Origin: Flavobacteriaceae bacterium | Lineage (GTDB): Bacteria > Bacteroidota > Bacteroidia > Flavobacteriales > Flavobacteriaceae | DNA: 37,093 nucleotides | Reading direction: 5' to 3' | NCBI GenBank assembly: GCA_024743095.1 | Contig: JANSXF010000043.1 | Coordinates: 1 to 37,093 of the forward strand | Shown here: positions 7,899 through 16,242 of the stretch, piece after piece | How the letters are laid out: every line of letters starts with the position of its first letter | Numbering within the stretch: the first letter of the stretch is position 1 | Notes under the pieces: generated by a model | Databases searched by the model: none | Seen by the model: only the letters and a program-made list of their open reading frames with translations | What the model was told of the DNA's origin: nothing | Program-made: the position numbers and the translations under genes

Positions 7899-9488
7899 TT
7901 AAAACAGTTTCATTGACCGTACCTCCCTATGAATTCGATCAAAGTTCGACTTCAATTCTTGTGGCGTCTTTGGGTTAGGTCGAGGTAGATCCCTTGAAAT
8001 TCTCCTTGCCTTAAACCTTATTTTTTTATCCTTGCCATCAAAGAACATCACAAATTCTCCCTGCCTCAATCCGTAGAAGGCGTCCGCCCTCGTCTTGGCC
8101 CCCTCGCGTTCACTTTGGGTTACCCGGGTATCAAAATTGAGGTTGTACCCTTTGTTGACACTCTTGGACTGCTTCTTGACAACCTCAAAAAAGCGTTCAT
8201 AGTATTTTGCCGTGTCCGGGTCATTGGCCTTTCCAAAAAACTGATAGGACAGATTGCTTAATATGGCCTTACTGGCCTTGTCCCCATAGATCATATCGTT
8301 TTGGACTTTGTCCTGTAACACATAGACCGTAGCGATATCATAACTCCGTAAGGTAGCAGGGATTCGGTGCATGTTCAAGAGCCGTATGGTGGAAGCTTCC
8401 TCTATAAGAAAGAAAGAGGTCAAACTGTTGCGCTCGCTCATCTGTTTGGAAACCGTATGAATTATTGTAGCTATCACGGGAGACAGTGAGGTTTCTGTTT
8501 TAGGGTTGTTCACTATGGAGATGACCGAGGGGTTTTTAGGATTATTGATATCCAAGGGCACCTCATCAGTGGATAGGGCCATGAATATTTTTCGGGTACT
8601 GATCTTTTTAAAGGCATTGGCAAGGGTACTCTTCACACCAGCGGTCTGCCTATCGGAGTCCACCCCACTGACAAAGGAACCCGCCATGGCCTTGGAGGTC
8701 AGGTCAGCACTCAGGAAGCGTACCAATTGCTCCGTGTCCAGATATTGGTAAAGTGCAATCATATGGGGAACGGTACAGTAATCCTTAAAGTCCTCCTTTA
8801 ACCGCCAAATAAGCCCCCCTATCAAGCCCTCAACGGCATCCTGAAAAAAGCGTGAGGTGCCACTGCTACCACTTTGCTTAAGTTCCAAGAGGTTTTCCAA
8901 AAGCACCCGGGATATCTCATGGACACTTTCCTCATCGGGCAAATACCGAGGGGCAATGGGATTGACCCTATTGTATATTGGGTCAAAGGAAACGATGTGG
9001 AACTTTCGATCACTCCCTTTGAAAAGTGGATAGGCCATTTCCGTGATCTCAAAGTTCTTGTAATCGTGCATGACCCCACAAAAACCGTTGGCCGCAAAAT
9101 GTTGAAAAAGACGGTAGACCACACTTTCAGTCTTTCCGCTTCCCGCTGCCCCAATTATGGAAATTCCACGCCGGATATTGTCCAACACTACTTTGGCCCC
9201 TATGGTCTGCAACACCAACCGATATTTTTTGTCAATGGTATTGACTTCCCTGTTGGGGATAAAGACATAGTACAAGAGGTTTACAAACCCCCATGGCAGC
9301 AACACATAAAGTACTGCCCTTAAAAAAGTGGAGGTATCCATATAGAAGAAAAGAGCGGTTCCCATCCCTAAGAGCAGGATCCATGACCCGACAAACCCAA
9401 AGCGGAGATACTTGACCAAAGGGAAAGAAATCAAGCATCCCAATAAGAGCAATAACAATGTGATATGTACAACTGATATGGTCAACAT
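7899..9488 (-). CDS. Type IV coupling protein (TraG/VirD4 family)
   Basis: About 529 residues from the ATG at 9488 (MLTISVVHITLLLLLLG), four bases after the relaxase stop; an in-frame ATG at 9533 would overlap the relaxase by 41 bp. The N-terminal part has three or four membrane segments. The cytoplasmic ATPase has Walker A GAAGSGKT and a Walker B-like FFLIEEAST, followed by YVLQDKVQND and FFGKANDPDTAKYYERFFE, typical of TraD/TraG coupling proteins. It would dock the relaxase-DNA complex onto the transfer channel. The last gene of the minus-strand module; its 3' end abuts the rhuM remnant. Confidence 0.93.
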   Translation of the reverse strand: MLTISVVHITLLLLLLGCLISFPLVKYLRFGFVGSWILLLGMGTALFFYMDTSTFLRAVLYVLLPWGFVNLLYYVFIPNREVNTIDKKYRLVLQTIGAKVVLDNIRRGISIIGAAGSGKTESVVYRLFQHFAANGFCGVMHDYKNFEITEMAYPLFKGSDRKFHIVSFDPIYNRVNPIAPRYLPDEESVHEISRVLLENLLELKQSGSSGTSRFFQDAVEGLIGGLIWRLKEDFKDYCTVPHMIALYQYLDTEQLVRFLSADLTSKAMAGSFVSGVDSDRQTAGVKSTLANAFKKISTRKIFMALSTDEVPLDINNPKNPSVISIVNNPKTETSLSPVIATIIHTVSKQMSERNSLTSFFLIEEASTIRLLNMHRIPATLRSYDIATVYVLQDKVQNDMIYGDKASKAILSNLSYQFFGKANDPDTAKYYERFFEVVKKQSKSVNKGYNLNFDTRVTQSEREGAKTRADAFYGLRQGEFVMFFDGKDKKIRFKARRISRDLPRPNPKTPQELKSNFDRIHREVRSMKLF

Positions 9489-9492
9489 AATT

Positions 9493-10521
9493 TCAGATTT
9501 CAATGCCCCCGGATTGGACGGCCCTTTCGACACCTTGTTTGAGTTTCATAAAGGCCTTATAGGCCAATTGTACTTTATTGGTCGTAATGTTGGGAAGGGC
9601 AATTCCTCCTTTGCGCAATAGTTTTAGGGCCAACTGCTTTTCATTATTGGGCAGTCCCAACAGTAAGGCCACAAACTTTTTCGGATCCTGTCGGTACAAC
9701 TTTTTGGTTCCGTATTTTTCCATAAAGTTGCGGTCATAGGCAAAGATGCGGTCGAAGGTATTTTCTGCAGATTGGTAAAACTGGTCCCGGGAAAACCCTT
9801 GTTTCACCCTTTTGCCGTGGAGGGTGGTTTCCGATGCCTTGAACTTGCTTCCTGGGGACAGGCTATAGGTATTGGTCACATCCTTTCGGCTGACGATGAT
9901 ATGGATATGGGACTGCAATCCCTGTTTTTTGCTCCCCGCTACGATCATTTGGCCCTTGATCTTATGGGGAGCCTCTTGGGCCAAGCGATGGATTTCCTGT
10001 TGAATGGTCTTTGGGTTGCCTTGGATTTCTTCCCGTTCCACCTTGGCCAGTTCATTTCGGAGTTTGGCGATTTGTTTTCGGTATGGGGCATTTTCCCGTA
10101 CTTGCTTTTCAAAACCCCGAAAGCTGCGTTCATGTTCGATTTTCGCATAGTATTTGATAGCATCAACGGTTACCGTTCTATCGCGGTAAAAGGATGCGGC
10201 ATAATCCTTCATAATTTCCCGGATGTATTGCCGTAATGCTTCGGGGTCGGTACTGATTTGCTTGAGCTCACGCTGGCTTGGACTGACCACTATGGAGTAG
10301 AACCTGGGTTCTCTCTTTTTAAGCTTGGCAGTATTGCCATCGATTTCGGATATGACCTTTTCAGGGGGAATGGCATTTTCATTTTGGTCAAAAAAGGTCT
10401 CCTGCTCCGCTGGTTCCACCTCTTGGTTTTCCTTTTCCAAATAGATCACATAATCACGAACGCTACCGTGAAAGGTCTTGAGGCCCTTACCGGTTCTCTG
10501 TGCAGTAATGGTGAGATACAT
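9493..10521 (-). CDS. Relaxase/mobilization protein, DUF5712-like
   Basis: A 342-residue protein. The N terminus (MYLTITAQRTGKGLKTFHGS, then VRDYVIYLEKEN) and RFYSIVVSPSQRELKQI match Bacteroidota mobilization proteins of the DUF5712/BtgB type. A metal-binding HIH at residues 205-207 in LQSHIHIIVSRKD fits relaxase motif III, and Tyr24 or a nearby tyrosine could be the nicking residue. It would cut oriT and stay bound to the transferred strand. The gene lies between the BfmA-like accessory gene (two-base gap) and the coupling protein, the standard mobilization order. oriT should lie nearby; I did not identify it with certainty. Confidence 0.88.
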   Translation of the reverse strand: MYLTITAQRTGKGLKTFHGSVRDYVIYLEKENQEVEPAEQETFFDQNENAIPPEKVISEIDGNTAKLKKREPRFYSIVVSPSQRELKQISTDPEALRQYIREIMKDYAASFYRDRTVTVDAIKYYAKIEHERSFRGFEKQVRENAPYRKQIAKLRNELAKVEREEIQGNPKTIQQEIHRLAQEAPHKIKGQMIVAGSKKQGLQSHIHIIVSRKDVTNTYSLSPGSKFKASETTLHGKRVKQGFSRDQFYQSAENTFDRIFAYDRNFMEKYGTKKLYRQDPKKFVALLLGLPNNEKQLALKLLRKGGIALPNITTNKVQLAYKAFMKLKQGVERAVQSGGIEI

Positions 10522-10523
10522 TG

Positions 10524-11087
10524 TTATAGGTTTTGGAGGGTGCGTTTATAGTTTTCCAGTTCCCCTGTGGTGATGTCCAACCGCAGGTAAGGTTGTCCAA
10601 AAGCGGGTTTTACTAAAGCGGCATGCTCCACCAGATGTTTACTTTCCTTTTTGAGCATTTCCAATTTGTCCTTGAGGCGTTCGTAACGGATTTTGGGAAC
10701 GGTTATCTCTATCGGCGGTTCCTGTTTTTGTGATACAGGTTCCTCTTTGGGTTTTTCGTGTTTGATCTTTTGCTCCAACAGGGCTTCCAGAATGGCATTG
10801 GTGGGTTTGGTCTGTGTAATCTCGATATCCCGGATAATGGCGATAGAGGCCTCCGTGCGTTTGATGGCGGTTTGGGTGAGCTTTTGATTTTTGATGATTT
10901 CCTGCAAGATACTTTGCTCCATGCGGTCCGAAGGGAGAAAGCCATGCCATTCAAAAAAGTCCATGACCGCTATCAGGGTTTCGGTGTGGGATCTGGCAGT
11001 TTTTTTAGAGAAATGACGAAACCTATCGGCCACCGCACCTTTAATATTGATAGCCGAAAATCGATCTGTTTTTCTCTCCTGTTTCAT
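10524..11087 (-). CDS. BfmA/BtgA-like mobilization accessory protein
   Basis: About 187 residues from the ATG at 11087 (MKQERKTDRFSAINIKGAV); the upstream ATG at 11126 adds a Lys/Leu-rich extension and is less typical. The DRFSAINIK, RFRHFSKKTARSHTETLIAV and MDFFEWHGFLPSD stretches match the BfmA/BtgA mobilization family. These are DNA-binding accessory proteins thought to assist the relaxase at oriT. The middle is helical and the C terminus (YERLKDKLEMLKKESKHL) looks like a coiled coil. It precedes the relaxase by two bases, so the two are translationally linked. Confidence 0.87.
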   Translation of the reverse strand: MKQERKTDRFSAINIKGAVADRFRHFSKKTARSHTETLIAVMDFFEWHGFLPSDRMEQSILQEIIKNQKLTQTAIKRTEASIAIIRDIEITQTKPTNAILEALLEQKIKHEKPKEEPVSQKQEPPIEITVPKIRYERLKDKLEMLKKESKHLVEHAALVKPAFGQPYLRLDITTGELENYKRTLQNL

Positions 11088-11388
11088 ATTTTTCAGCATT
11101 TTTTTCAATCTTTTCAAGAGTTTCAAGAGGATTTACATTAAGTCAAGGATGTCCCATGTATACCATCATTCGCGGGACCCTCAGTTTGTATGGGCTTTGC
11201 TGAGCAAATGGAACACCAAGGTATTGGCCTTGCCTTGTCCTGTTGGGAAAACCACGGATTTTAAGAGCTTTGGAAGAATTGTTTTGGAGAAAATGCAACG
11301 TTATTGGGGAAGGAATGAAAATCCTCAAAAAAGTAAAAGGGAACCAAATACGTTCCCTTTGATATAATTGTGGTATTGGTTCCTGCAG
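11088..11388. other. Intergenic region between radC and the mobilization genes
   Basis: This 300-bp stretch holds the terminator at 11336-11360 and probably the promoter for the mobilization operon. Frames are open on both strands (for example 11143-11328 minus) but none resembles a known protein. It is a reasonable place to look for oriT, being directly upstream of the accessory and relaxase genes. Confidence 0.5.
11336..11360 (-). terminator. Rho-independent terminator of the ssb-radC unit
   Basis: AAAGGGAAC, a seven-base loop and GTTCCCTTT form a perfect 9-bp stem 29 bp past the radC stop. On the minus strand it is followed by TACTTTTTTG, the expected U-tract. It separates ssb-radC from the mobilization genes. 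Confidence 0.85.
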
Positions 11389-11838
11389 TTATAACACTCC
11401 TCTATCGGCGAAACTGAAGTATTCCCCACTGGGTGCCATAATAATATGGTCGAGGACTTTGACATCAAAAAGTTGGGCGGCCAGTTTGATTTTTTTTGTA
11501 ATGTCCCTATCCCGTTGGCTGGCCTCCAATTTTCCGCTCGGATGATTGTGTGCGAGCAAAATTCCCACCGAAAGGGTCTTTAATACCACTGCAAAAAGAA
11601 TACGCAGGTCCACCAAGGTGCCCGTAATGCCGCCCTGCGATATTTGATAGACGCCCTTGACCTTATTACTGTTGTTGAGCAGCACAATCTTAAAGGATTC
11701 ATGGACAGTGATGGTATCCTTGTTCCATGTTTGAAACAGGAGCTCCGCTGCATCCTTGGAGCATTTGATCTGTTTCCAAAAGGGGGCGGGTATGCGTTCT
11801 TTGTAGCGTATGCTGATTTCATTAACTTGTGTTCCCAT
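11389..11838 (-). CDS. radC: RadC-like JAB/MPN domain protein
   Basis: 149 residues from the ATG at 11838 (MGTQVNEISIRYKERIPAPF); the longer frame to 11889 adds 17 residues of non-family sequence. It shows the JAMM metal site HNHPSGKLEASQRD, preceded by LSVGILLA and followed by DHIIMAPSGEYFSFADRG. This is a short RadC, the form carried by Bacteroidota conjugative elements, without the N-terminal helix-hairpin-helix region of chromosomal RadC. The role in DNA repair is historical and doubtful; element-borne copies may be metalloproteases. It follows ssb and ends at a strong terminator. Confidence 0.92.
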   Translation of the reverse strand: MGTQVNEISIRYKERIPAPFWKQIKCSKDAAELLFQTWNKDTITVHESFKIVLLNNSNKVKGVYQISQGGITGTLVDLRILFAVVLKTLSVGILLAHNHPSGKLEASQRDRDITKKIKLAAQLFDVKVLDHIIMAPSGEYFSFADRGVL

Positions 11839-11925
11839 TGTAATTTCTTTTAAGGGGTTATGGTGAAAAAAGAGGGCGAGACTTTCCAAGGTGTACGCCC
11901 TCTTCCGTTTTACGGTATGACGCCA

Positions 11926-12336
11926 TTAGGCTGTCTTTTCCGTTTTGGCCTTCTTGGCTTTGGGGCCCTTGCCCTTTGGCGTTTGCTGGTCACCATCGCT
12001 TTCCTTATCTCCCAACAATAGAATCTCGGTGGCCACGACTTCGGTCACATAGACCTTGACATCCATCTCATTGGTATAGCTACGGGATACCAGTTTGCCC
12101 TCGATGGCGATTTCCTTGCCCTTGTGGGCATACTGTTCGATAACATCGGCCCTTTTGTCCCAGGCCACCACGTTGTGCCATTGGGTGGACTGTACCTTTT
12201 CCCCTTTGGCGTTTTTGTAATACTCATTGGTGGCCATGGCAAAGCGCACGGTCTTGCTACCGCTCTCCAGGACTGTCACTTTGGGATCGTTACCGATGTT
12301 CCCGATCAATTGGATTTTGTTTCTCAATGTACTCAT
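11926..12336 (-). CDS. ssb: Single-stranded DNA-binding protein
   Basis: 136 residues. The OB-fold has MSTLRNKIQLIGNIGNDPKV, the conserved TQWHNVVAWDKRADV, KGKEIAIEGKL and YVTEVVATEI. The C-terminal tail is lysine-rich (PKGKGPKAKKAKTEKTA) and lacks the acidic DDDIPF tip that recruits host repair proteins, a common trait of plasmid- and element-encoded SSBs. It probably coats transferred single strands. It is the first gene of a unit with radC, with an untranslated leader carrying a small hairpin. Confidence 0.95.
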   Translation of the reverse strand: MSTLRNKIQLIGNIGNDPKVTVLESGSKTVRFAMATNEYYKNAKGEKVQSTQWHNVVAWDKRADVIEQYAHKGKEIAIEGKLVSRSYTNEMDVKVYVTEVVATEILLLGDKESDGDQQTPKGKGPKAKKAKTEKTA

Positions 12337-12369
12337 GATTAAAAAATTTAAAGATTACTATGTAATGAA

Positions 12370-12386
12370 GCCCTGTTGGTCAGGGC
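12370..12386 (-). promoter_or_regulatory. Hairpin in the ssb leader
   Basis: GCCCTG, a five-base loop and CAGGGC form a perfect 6-bp GC-rich stem 34 bp upstream of the ssb start. There is no adjoining T-tract, so a terminator is less likely than a leader structure. Confidence 0.5.
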
Positions 12387-12530
12387 GTTGAAGACTGATT
12401 TACTTATTATATCCAGAGTGTTTTCCTTTTTGTCTGTTTTTAACTTTTGAAGTGCTCCCGTTTTATTGTTTTGGTATGATTTCATCGCTCTTGTTTTGAA
12501 TTATTTACTTACCATAGTGCCTTCACGTAT

Positions 12531-12641
12531 CCTTTTTGTTGCTGATCGAGGTACAATCTCCAGGCTTGTACAAGGGCGTATAAAAAGCGTAGCGCCTTTA
12601 TGCCGCCCGCAAGGCTGGAGGTTGTTTTGCCATCAAAAAGG
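12531..12641. repeat. 111-bp imperfect inverted repeat
   Basis: Nested arms pair around a centre near 12586: CCTTTTTG (12531) with CAAAAAGG (12634), ACAATCTCCAG (12553) with CTGGAGGTTGT (12615), then GGGCG with CGCCC, and GCGTATAAA with TTTATGC. An unpaired bulge lies between the outer two. It could fold as a long structured RNA or act as an extruded DNA structure such as an oriT. I do not recognise a named RNA family. Confidence 0.6.
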
Positions 12642-13024
12642 AAGCACGGACGGCTTGGGCAAGGAAATCAAGAACGGGAAGTCCCAAAAGGAATGGGGAC
12701 AACGGAAATAAGTGTCAGACAAAGTCTATTCCAAACCACCATATGATATGTGGTCTTTAAGAAATAAAAACCATAGAAAGGTACTTACCATGAAAAACCA
12801 GAAACTTTAAAGTAGAGCACCATGAGCCGAGTAAAGTAAGAAGCGGGGAATTGAGGGTACTAACTACTGAAGAAAAAAGGCATAAACCAAAACAATATGA
12901 ATATCAATACCACTGATGGTACTGAAACCATCCGAGTAAAACTCGAGCAACCTTTATCTACAGGTAAAGCATCCAGAGGAATATTGTTTTTATAATATCT
13001 GGACTGCCATAACTATTCAAAAAT

Positions 13025-13303
13025 CTAACTTTTCATTTTATCATATCGCGCAAGAAAGACGTCAATAAGGTTGAGCTCGTCCTCTGGTGGGGCCTCAATC
13101 TCTTCCAATGAGTTGATACGGTCTATGGTCTGGTTCAATAGGTTCATCCAGGTTCTCCACATGGGCTTTGTGGTTTGAAGGCAGCGACAGAGCAGGTATA
13201 GCAACATGCCATATTTCGCATCAATTCGGGCATGTTCGATGATGGTCTTGTACTCTTCCTTGGTAGGTTTTCTGTTACGTGGTATGTTTTTCAACCTTTT
13301 CAA
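13025..13303 (-). CDS. Unknown small helical protein in the conjugation module
   Basis: The frame is open from 13393, but the first 30 codons overlap the upstream membrane-protein gene. A TTG at 13303, overlapping that gene's stop codon, or a TTG at 13294, would give about 90-93 residues starting LKRLKNIPRNRKPTKEEYKT. The sequence is helical with a central cysteine pair (LLYLLCRCLQ) and an acidic tail (EEIEAPPEDELNLIDVFLAR). No family is recognised. It is probably co-transcribed with the preceding membrane gene. Confidence 0.5.
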   Translation of the reverse strand: MKRLKNIPRNRKPTKEEYKTIIEHARIDAKYGMLLYLLCRCLQTTKPMWRTWMNLLNQTIDRINSLEEIEAPPEDELNLIDVFLARYDKMKS

Positions 13304-13566
13304 ATCCCACCTCTTTTTAAATAAACAAACTGCATCATACACAGGGCAATAGGGGCAGTATATATCCAAATCAGTGTCGGAAGCATTCCACAATTACCGC
13401 TTTTGCTGATTCGGCAGTCTATGTAACTTGACAGGTACAGAGCGCCGATTAAAACGCCGATGGTCGTTAAAGTCCATACCAACCAATCTTTGTCCAGTCC
13501 CGCCTTCATGTTGCGATAGACAAGAACAAGAAAGATAATGCCCATTACTATTAAAAAGATGCCCAT
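13300..13566 (-). CDS. Unknown small membrane protein
   Basis: 88 residues. Hydrophobic segments lie at residues about 2-17 (GIFLIVMGIIFLVLVY), 29-46 (LVWTLTTIGVLIGALYLS) and 63-80 (PTLIWIYTAPIALCMMQFVY), with two cysteines in a short loop (DCRISKSGNC). There is no recognised domain. It lies in the accessory part of the conjugation module between the GIY-YIG-like gene and ssb, and overlaps the next gene's likely start by a few bases. Confidence 0.6.
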   Translation of the reverse strand: MGIFLIVMGIIFLVLVYRNMKAGLDKDWLVWTLTTIGVLIGALYLSSYIDCRISKSGNCGMLPTLIWIYTAPIALCMMQFVYLKRGGI

Positions 13567-13772
13567 ATCAAATTAGCTTATGGTTTGTAGGGGGGAAGTG
13601 ATTGTAAGTTACGCAACTAAGACAAGAAATGATTGCACAAAAACCTTAAAAAAGCTGGGAATTTACCGTATCTGCCTGAGTTGTTTAGCCAGACAATTCC
13701 TGCTACAACAAGAAAGTCCCTTAGGATAAGGTCTGATGAAATAAGGAATATTTACTTGAATCTTTATGCTGT

Positions 13773-13886
13773 TCAAATGAGTTCTGAAACACCATAAATG
13801 GCCACAAAGATCACGAAAATGGCCAACTCGATCAGGTAGAGGTATTTTGGTTTGAACAAGTCCTTTATGTTCTTCGGTTCTGTCAT
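13773..13886 (-). CDS. 37-residue single-pass membrane peptide
   Basis: An ATG at 13886 opens MTEPKNIKDLFKPKYLYLIE and continues LAIFVIFVAIYGVSELI to a stop. It has a charged N terminus and one membrane helix (residues about 19-33). Such mini-proteins are common in conjugation operons but usually go unannotated. It is in the same direction as its neighbours and just after the GIY-YIG-like gene. No homologue is known to me. Confidence 0.55.
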   Translation of the reverse strand: MTEPKNIKDLFKPKYLYLIELAIFVIFVAIYGVSELI

Positions 13887-13939
13887 ATCCTAAAGATAAG
13901 CATTATTTAAAACTTAAATTTTTCTCTTCACCTTCTTTT

Positions 13940-14362
13940 TCAGGACATTCTATTCAATGGTGGCAGTTCACCAAATTCCCTAACATAGGATTTCAGTTTC
14001 TCCCTTTCCAGTTCCATGCCCTTGTCCGTGCCGTGGAGTTCGATATAAAGATACTGATAGGGATACTTCTCCTGTACCGTTTTGGCATCCTTGTACCTGA
14101 CACCACATTCATGGTTTGAAGAGATGTGGTCCGGGGATATGGACTTCTTAAGCGCTATCACCCTATCAAGAAAAGATGTTGCCCTACCTATGTACAATGT
14201 ACCGCTCTCATCGGTTTTGAGCATTCGCTGTACAGGAACAATCTCAGTCTTGGGAAGCATACAATAGAGTTCGTATGTGCCACCACCTTCACCGAAATCC
14301 TTTTTGATCTTTTCCCAGAATCTTTTGTCGGACAGTTTGTAGCTACCGTTCCTTATCTTCAT
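13940..14362 (-). CDS. GIY-YIG-like nuclease-fold protein
   Basis: 140 residues. The centre reads GTLYIGRATSFLDRVIALKK, resembling the YIG half and the following arginine helix of the GIY-YIG fold, with TYELYCML upstream as a possible degenerate first strand. A C-terminal YLYIELHGTDKGMELEREKL fits the later strand and helix with a glutamate. I infer a small GIY-YIG family protein; catalytic competence is uncertain because the first motif is weak. It follows traN by about 60 bp in the transfer module. Confidence 0.6.
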   Translation of the reverse strand: MKIRNGSYKLSDKRFWEKIKKDFGEGGGTYELYCMLPKTEIVPVQRMLKTDESGTLYIGRATSFLDRVIALKKSISPDHISSNHECGVRYKDAKTVQEKYPYQYLYIELHGTDKGMELEREKLKSYVREFGELPPLNRMS

Positions 14363-14422
14363 ATTCGATCTGTTTTATTGGAATCGTAAATATATGGTTA
14401 TCAGTAAAAAACACCTAAACCA

Positions 14423-15250
14423 TTATTTAAAGGTTAATACAACTAGCCTCGATGTTCCCGCTTCAGAAAGGTTGACCTTCAGTCTTTCCCCTTTGTCCAG
14501 ATGGAATTTAGGGTACACATATACAAACCTTGCCTTTTGTCCATGCATCACACTATTGGGGGAAGCATACCTATATAGGGGCAGTAGTTCCAATTCTTGA
14601 TAAGAAGCCCTCCTACCCTTTCTGCCACTGGCCTTGAATAGTTCCAAGTTCCCAAAATCAAACTTGACACCGGAAGAGTTCTCTAGCTCAAATTGGACAT
14701 ATACTTCATCTTCCACGGGATACAGATTCTTTACGGCCAAAGAAAGACCTTGGGACTTTTTCCTAACGTTCCTACGCTCGGGAAGTTGCAGCAATGCCTC
14801 ACAGGATTTTTGAAATTTTCTCTCTGCTTTAGTATGCTTGATCAGGGAATCCCAAACCCGTTCCTTAGATGGTCCTGTCTGTGAAACCTTCTCTCCAACA
14901 TCCCTTTTTTCGGTTCCGATCCGTTCTTGCAGGGCAATAAATTTATTGGGGTATTCAAGTTTCTTGGCATAACGGACCATATAGGAATAGACACTCCCGT
15001 CATCCGTGATCACCAGCAGATTACTGTCCTTACCGGGAAAGGCCTTTAACAGTCCCAGGGTCTGTCCTTTTTCCCGATTATAGGTGAAGACAAAATTGTT
15101 GTTGCCCACAATTCCTTGTTTGATGTTAGAAGGAAAGAACAGGGCCATGTTCATGTGGTCGTTGGCATAAATGGTGTCCAAGGCTTTGTTGTTGGCGGCT
15201 TGGGATGTTACGGCCAGTAGCATCCCCAAGATAATAATTGCATTTTTCAT
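14423..15250 (-). CDS. traN: Conjugative transposon protein TraN (VirB9-like, DUF4138)
   Basis: 275 residues with a signal peptide (MKNAIIILGMLLAVTSQAAN). The mature part has LDTIYANDHMNMALFFPSNI, a late region with LAVKNLYPVEDEVYVQFELE NS-type beta strands, and the C-terminal pattern SPNSVMHGQKARFVYVYPKF typical of DUF4138/TraN. TraN is the periplasmic/outer-membrane component of the Bacteroidota transfer channel, equivalent in position to VirB9, and works with TraM. It directly follows traM in the operon. Confidence 0.9.
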   Translation of the reverse strand: MKNAIIILGMLLAVTSQAANNKALDTIYANDHMNMALFFPSNIKQGIVGNNNFVFTYNREKGQTLGLLKAFPGKDSNLLVITDDGSVYSYMVRYAKKLEYPNKFIALQERIGTEKRDVGEKVSQTGPSKERVWDSLIKHTKAERKFQKSCEALLQLPERRNVRKKSQGLSLAVKNLYPVEDEVYVQFELENSSGVKFDFGNLELFKASGRKGRRASYQELELLPLYRYASPNSVMHGQKARFVYVYPKFHLDKGERLKVNLSEAGTSRLVVLTFK

Positions 15251-15277
15251 GATGATATATTTTATAAGACCTAGAGA

Positions 15278-15294
15278 CCCCGGTTCGAACGGGG
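15278..15294. other. Hairpin resembling a tRNA T-arm
   Basis: On the minus strand CCCCG, a seven-base loop TTCGAAC and CGGGG form an arm identical in layout to a tRNA T-stem-loop. It lies in the gap between traM and traN. The rest of a tRNA is not present. It may be a chance hairpin that modulates traN expression. Confidence 0.5.
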
Positions 15295-15295
15295 A

Positions 15296-16231
15296 TCAAG
15301 GGTTTATTTTTAATAGCATTGTATAGTTTTTGTAAACGGTGGCCCTGACCTTTCGGTTGGACCGTTTAAAGATGTTTTTCAGGCCCTTGACCTGGGGCAC
15401 TCCCGGCACATTGATATCGTCCACGACATCATCCATCATCTCCCTGGAGAGTTCGGCCCTAAAAGAGTTCTGGATATACAGGCCTTCCAGTCCATCCCGA
15501 TAGTCATAGGCCTTTAAGCTCATGGGGATATGGTCAATACTCCCTATATCCAGCAAGACCCGATTGGGCTGAAAACCCACAATACCGAATAGGATGGTAC
15601 GCTCTGGCACTACCTTACCATTTATGACTACCTTTTCCAGAAGCCTGAACTCCAATCGGTCATTGGCCCTGACCGTCTGTGTCCGATGTACCACGGCCGA
15701 AACGACCGAGCCATTCCCATCTTCCACATTGGATTGGGGATTTGAAGCAAAGAACAGTTGATGGTCCAAGGCCATTTCCGGTAAGGTACGTTTTGTACCC
15801 TCTTTTGGTTCCGCTGCATTTCCCTGATCCCTCTTTTTATTGGGAACATGGACCTTCACCTGATTTTCTACAGGCGATTTCCGGTACGACCCTTGTGTAT
15901 AATCGATTCTTCCCATTCGGTAAATACTGTCCACCATTCTTGCCTTTTCCGCATCGATCAGGTTTGGGTCAAATACGCCCGTTGTATCCAAATATTTCTC
16001 ATCATAGATACTTGGGGCATTGGCCGTTTTCACTTCCTTGAGATCATCGAGGGCCTCCAACTTGGAGGCATATTCCTTTTGGGTCGTTTCCAAGTTCGGC
16101 ACCAAGGGTTGATCCAGTTGTGCCCCTGAATCACCCCCACCGGTCAGAAAGAGCATGCAATACACAATCATAAATACCAGGACCAATGCAATGACGATCC
16201 CAAAAACGATCTTCTTTTTATCCAGTTTCAT
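15296..16231 (-). CDS. traM: Conjugative transposon protein TraM (VirB10-like)
   Basis: 311 residues. A short cytoplasmic end and one membrane helix (residues about 8-30, KIVFGIVIALVLVFMIVYCM) precede a proline/charge-rich linker. The C-terminal domain has VHRTQTVRANDRLEFRLLEK, PERTILFGIVGFQPNRVLLD and YDYRDGLEGLYIQNSF, matching the Bacteroidota TraM family. TraM spans the envelope like VirB10 and is thought to link the inner-membrane ATPases to TraN. It is placed between traK and traN, as in CTnDOT-type elements. Confidence 0.92.
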   Translation of the reverse strand: MKLDKKKIVFGIVIALVLVFMIVYCMLFLTGGGDSGAQLDQPLVPNLETTQKEYASKLEALDDLKEVKTANAPSIYDEKYLDTTGVFDPNLIDAEKARMVDSIYRMGRIDYTQGSYRKSPVENQVKVHVPNKKRDQGNAAEPKEGTKRTLPEMALDHQLFFASNPQSNVEDGNGSVVSAVVHRTQTVRANDRLEFRLLEKVVINGKVVPERTILFGIVGFQPNRVLLDIGSIDHIPMSLKAYDYRDGLEGLYIQNSFRAELSREMMDDVVDDINVPGVPQVKGLKNIFKRSNRKVRATVYKNYTMLLKINP

Positions 16232-16242
16232 GGCAATAGTCC

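Larger units (their letters stand above)
12337..13024. other. Long non-coding interval with structured DNA
   Basis: Nearly 690 bp without a convincing gene. It holds the 12370-12386 hairpin, the 12531-12641 long imperfect inverted repeat and a weak 32-codon plus-strand frame at 12897-12995 (MNINTTDGTETIRVKLEQPL). This is the largest gap in the conjugation module and a candidate for an oriT, a regulatory RNA or the ssb promoter. Confidence 0.55.

Noticed and set aside
11143..11367. Open frames on both strands between radC and the mobilization genes
   Set aside because: Neither has family features, and the region contains a terminator; more likely intergenic.
12897..12995. 32-codon plus-strand frame MNINTTDGTETIRVKLEQPL...
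   Set aside because: Short, opposite to neighbours, no known similarity or clear start signal; kept only as a remark in the intergenic entry.
15278..15294. A tRNA gene
   Set aside because: Only the T-arm is present; no acceptor, D-arm or anticodon arm can be built from the flanks.
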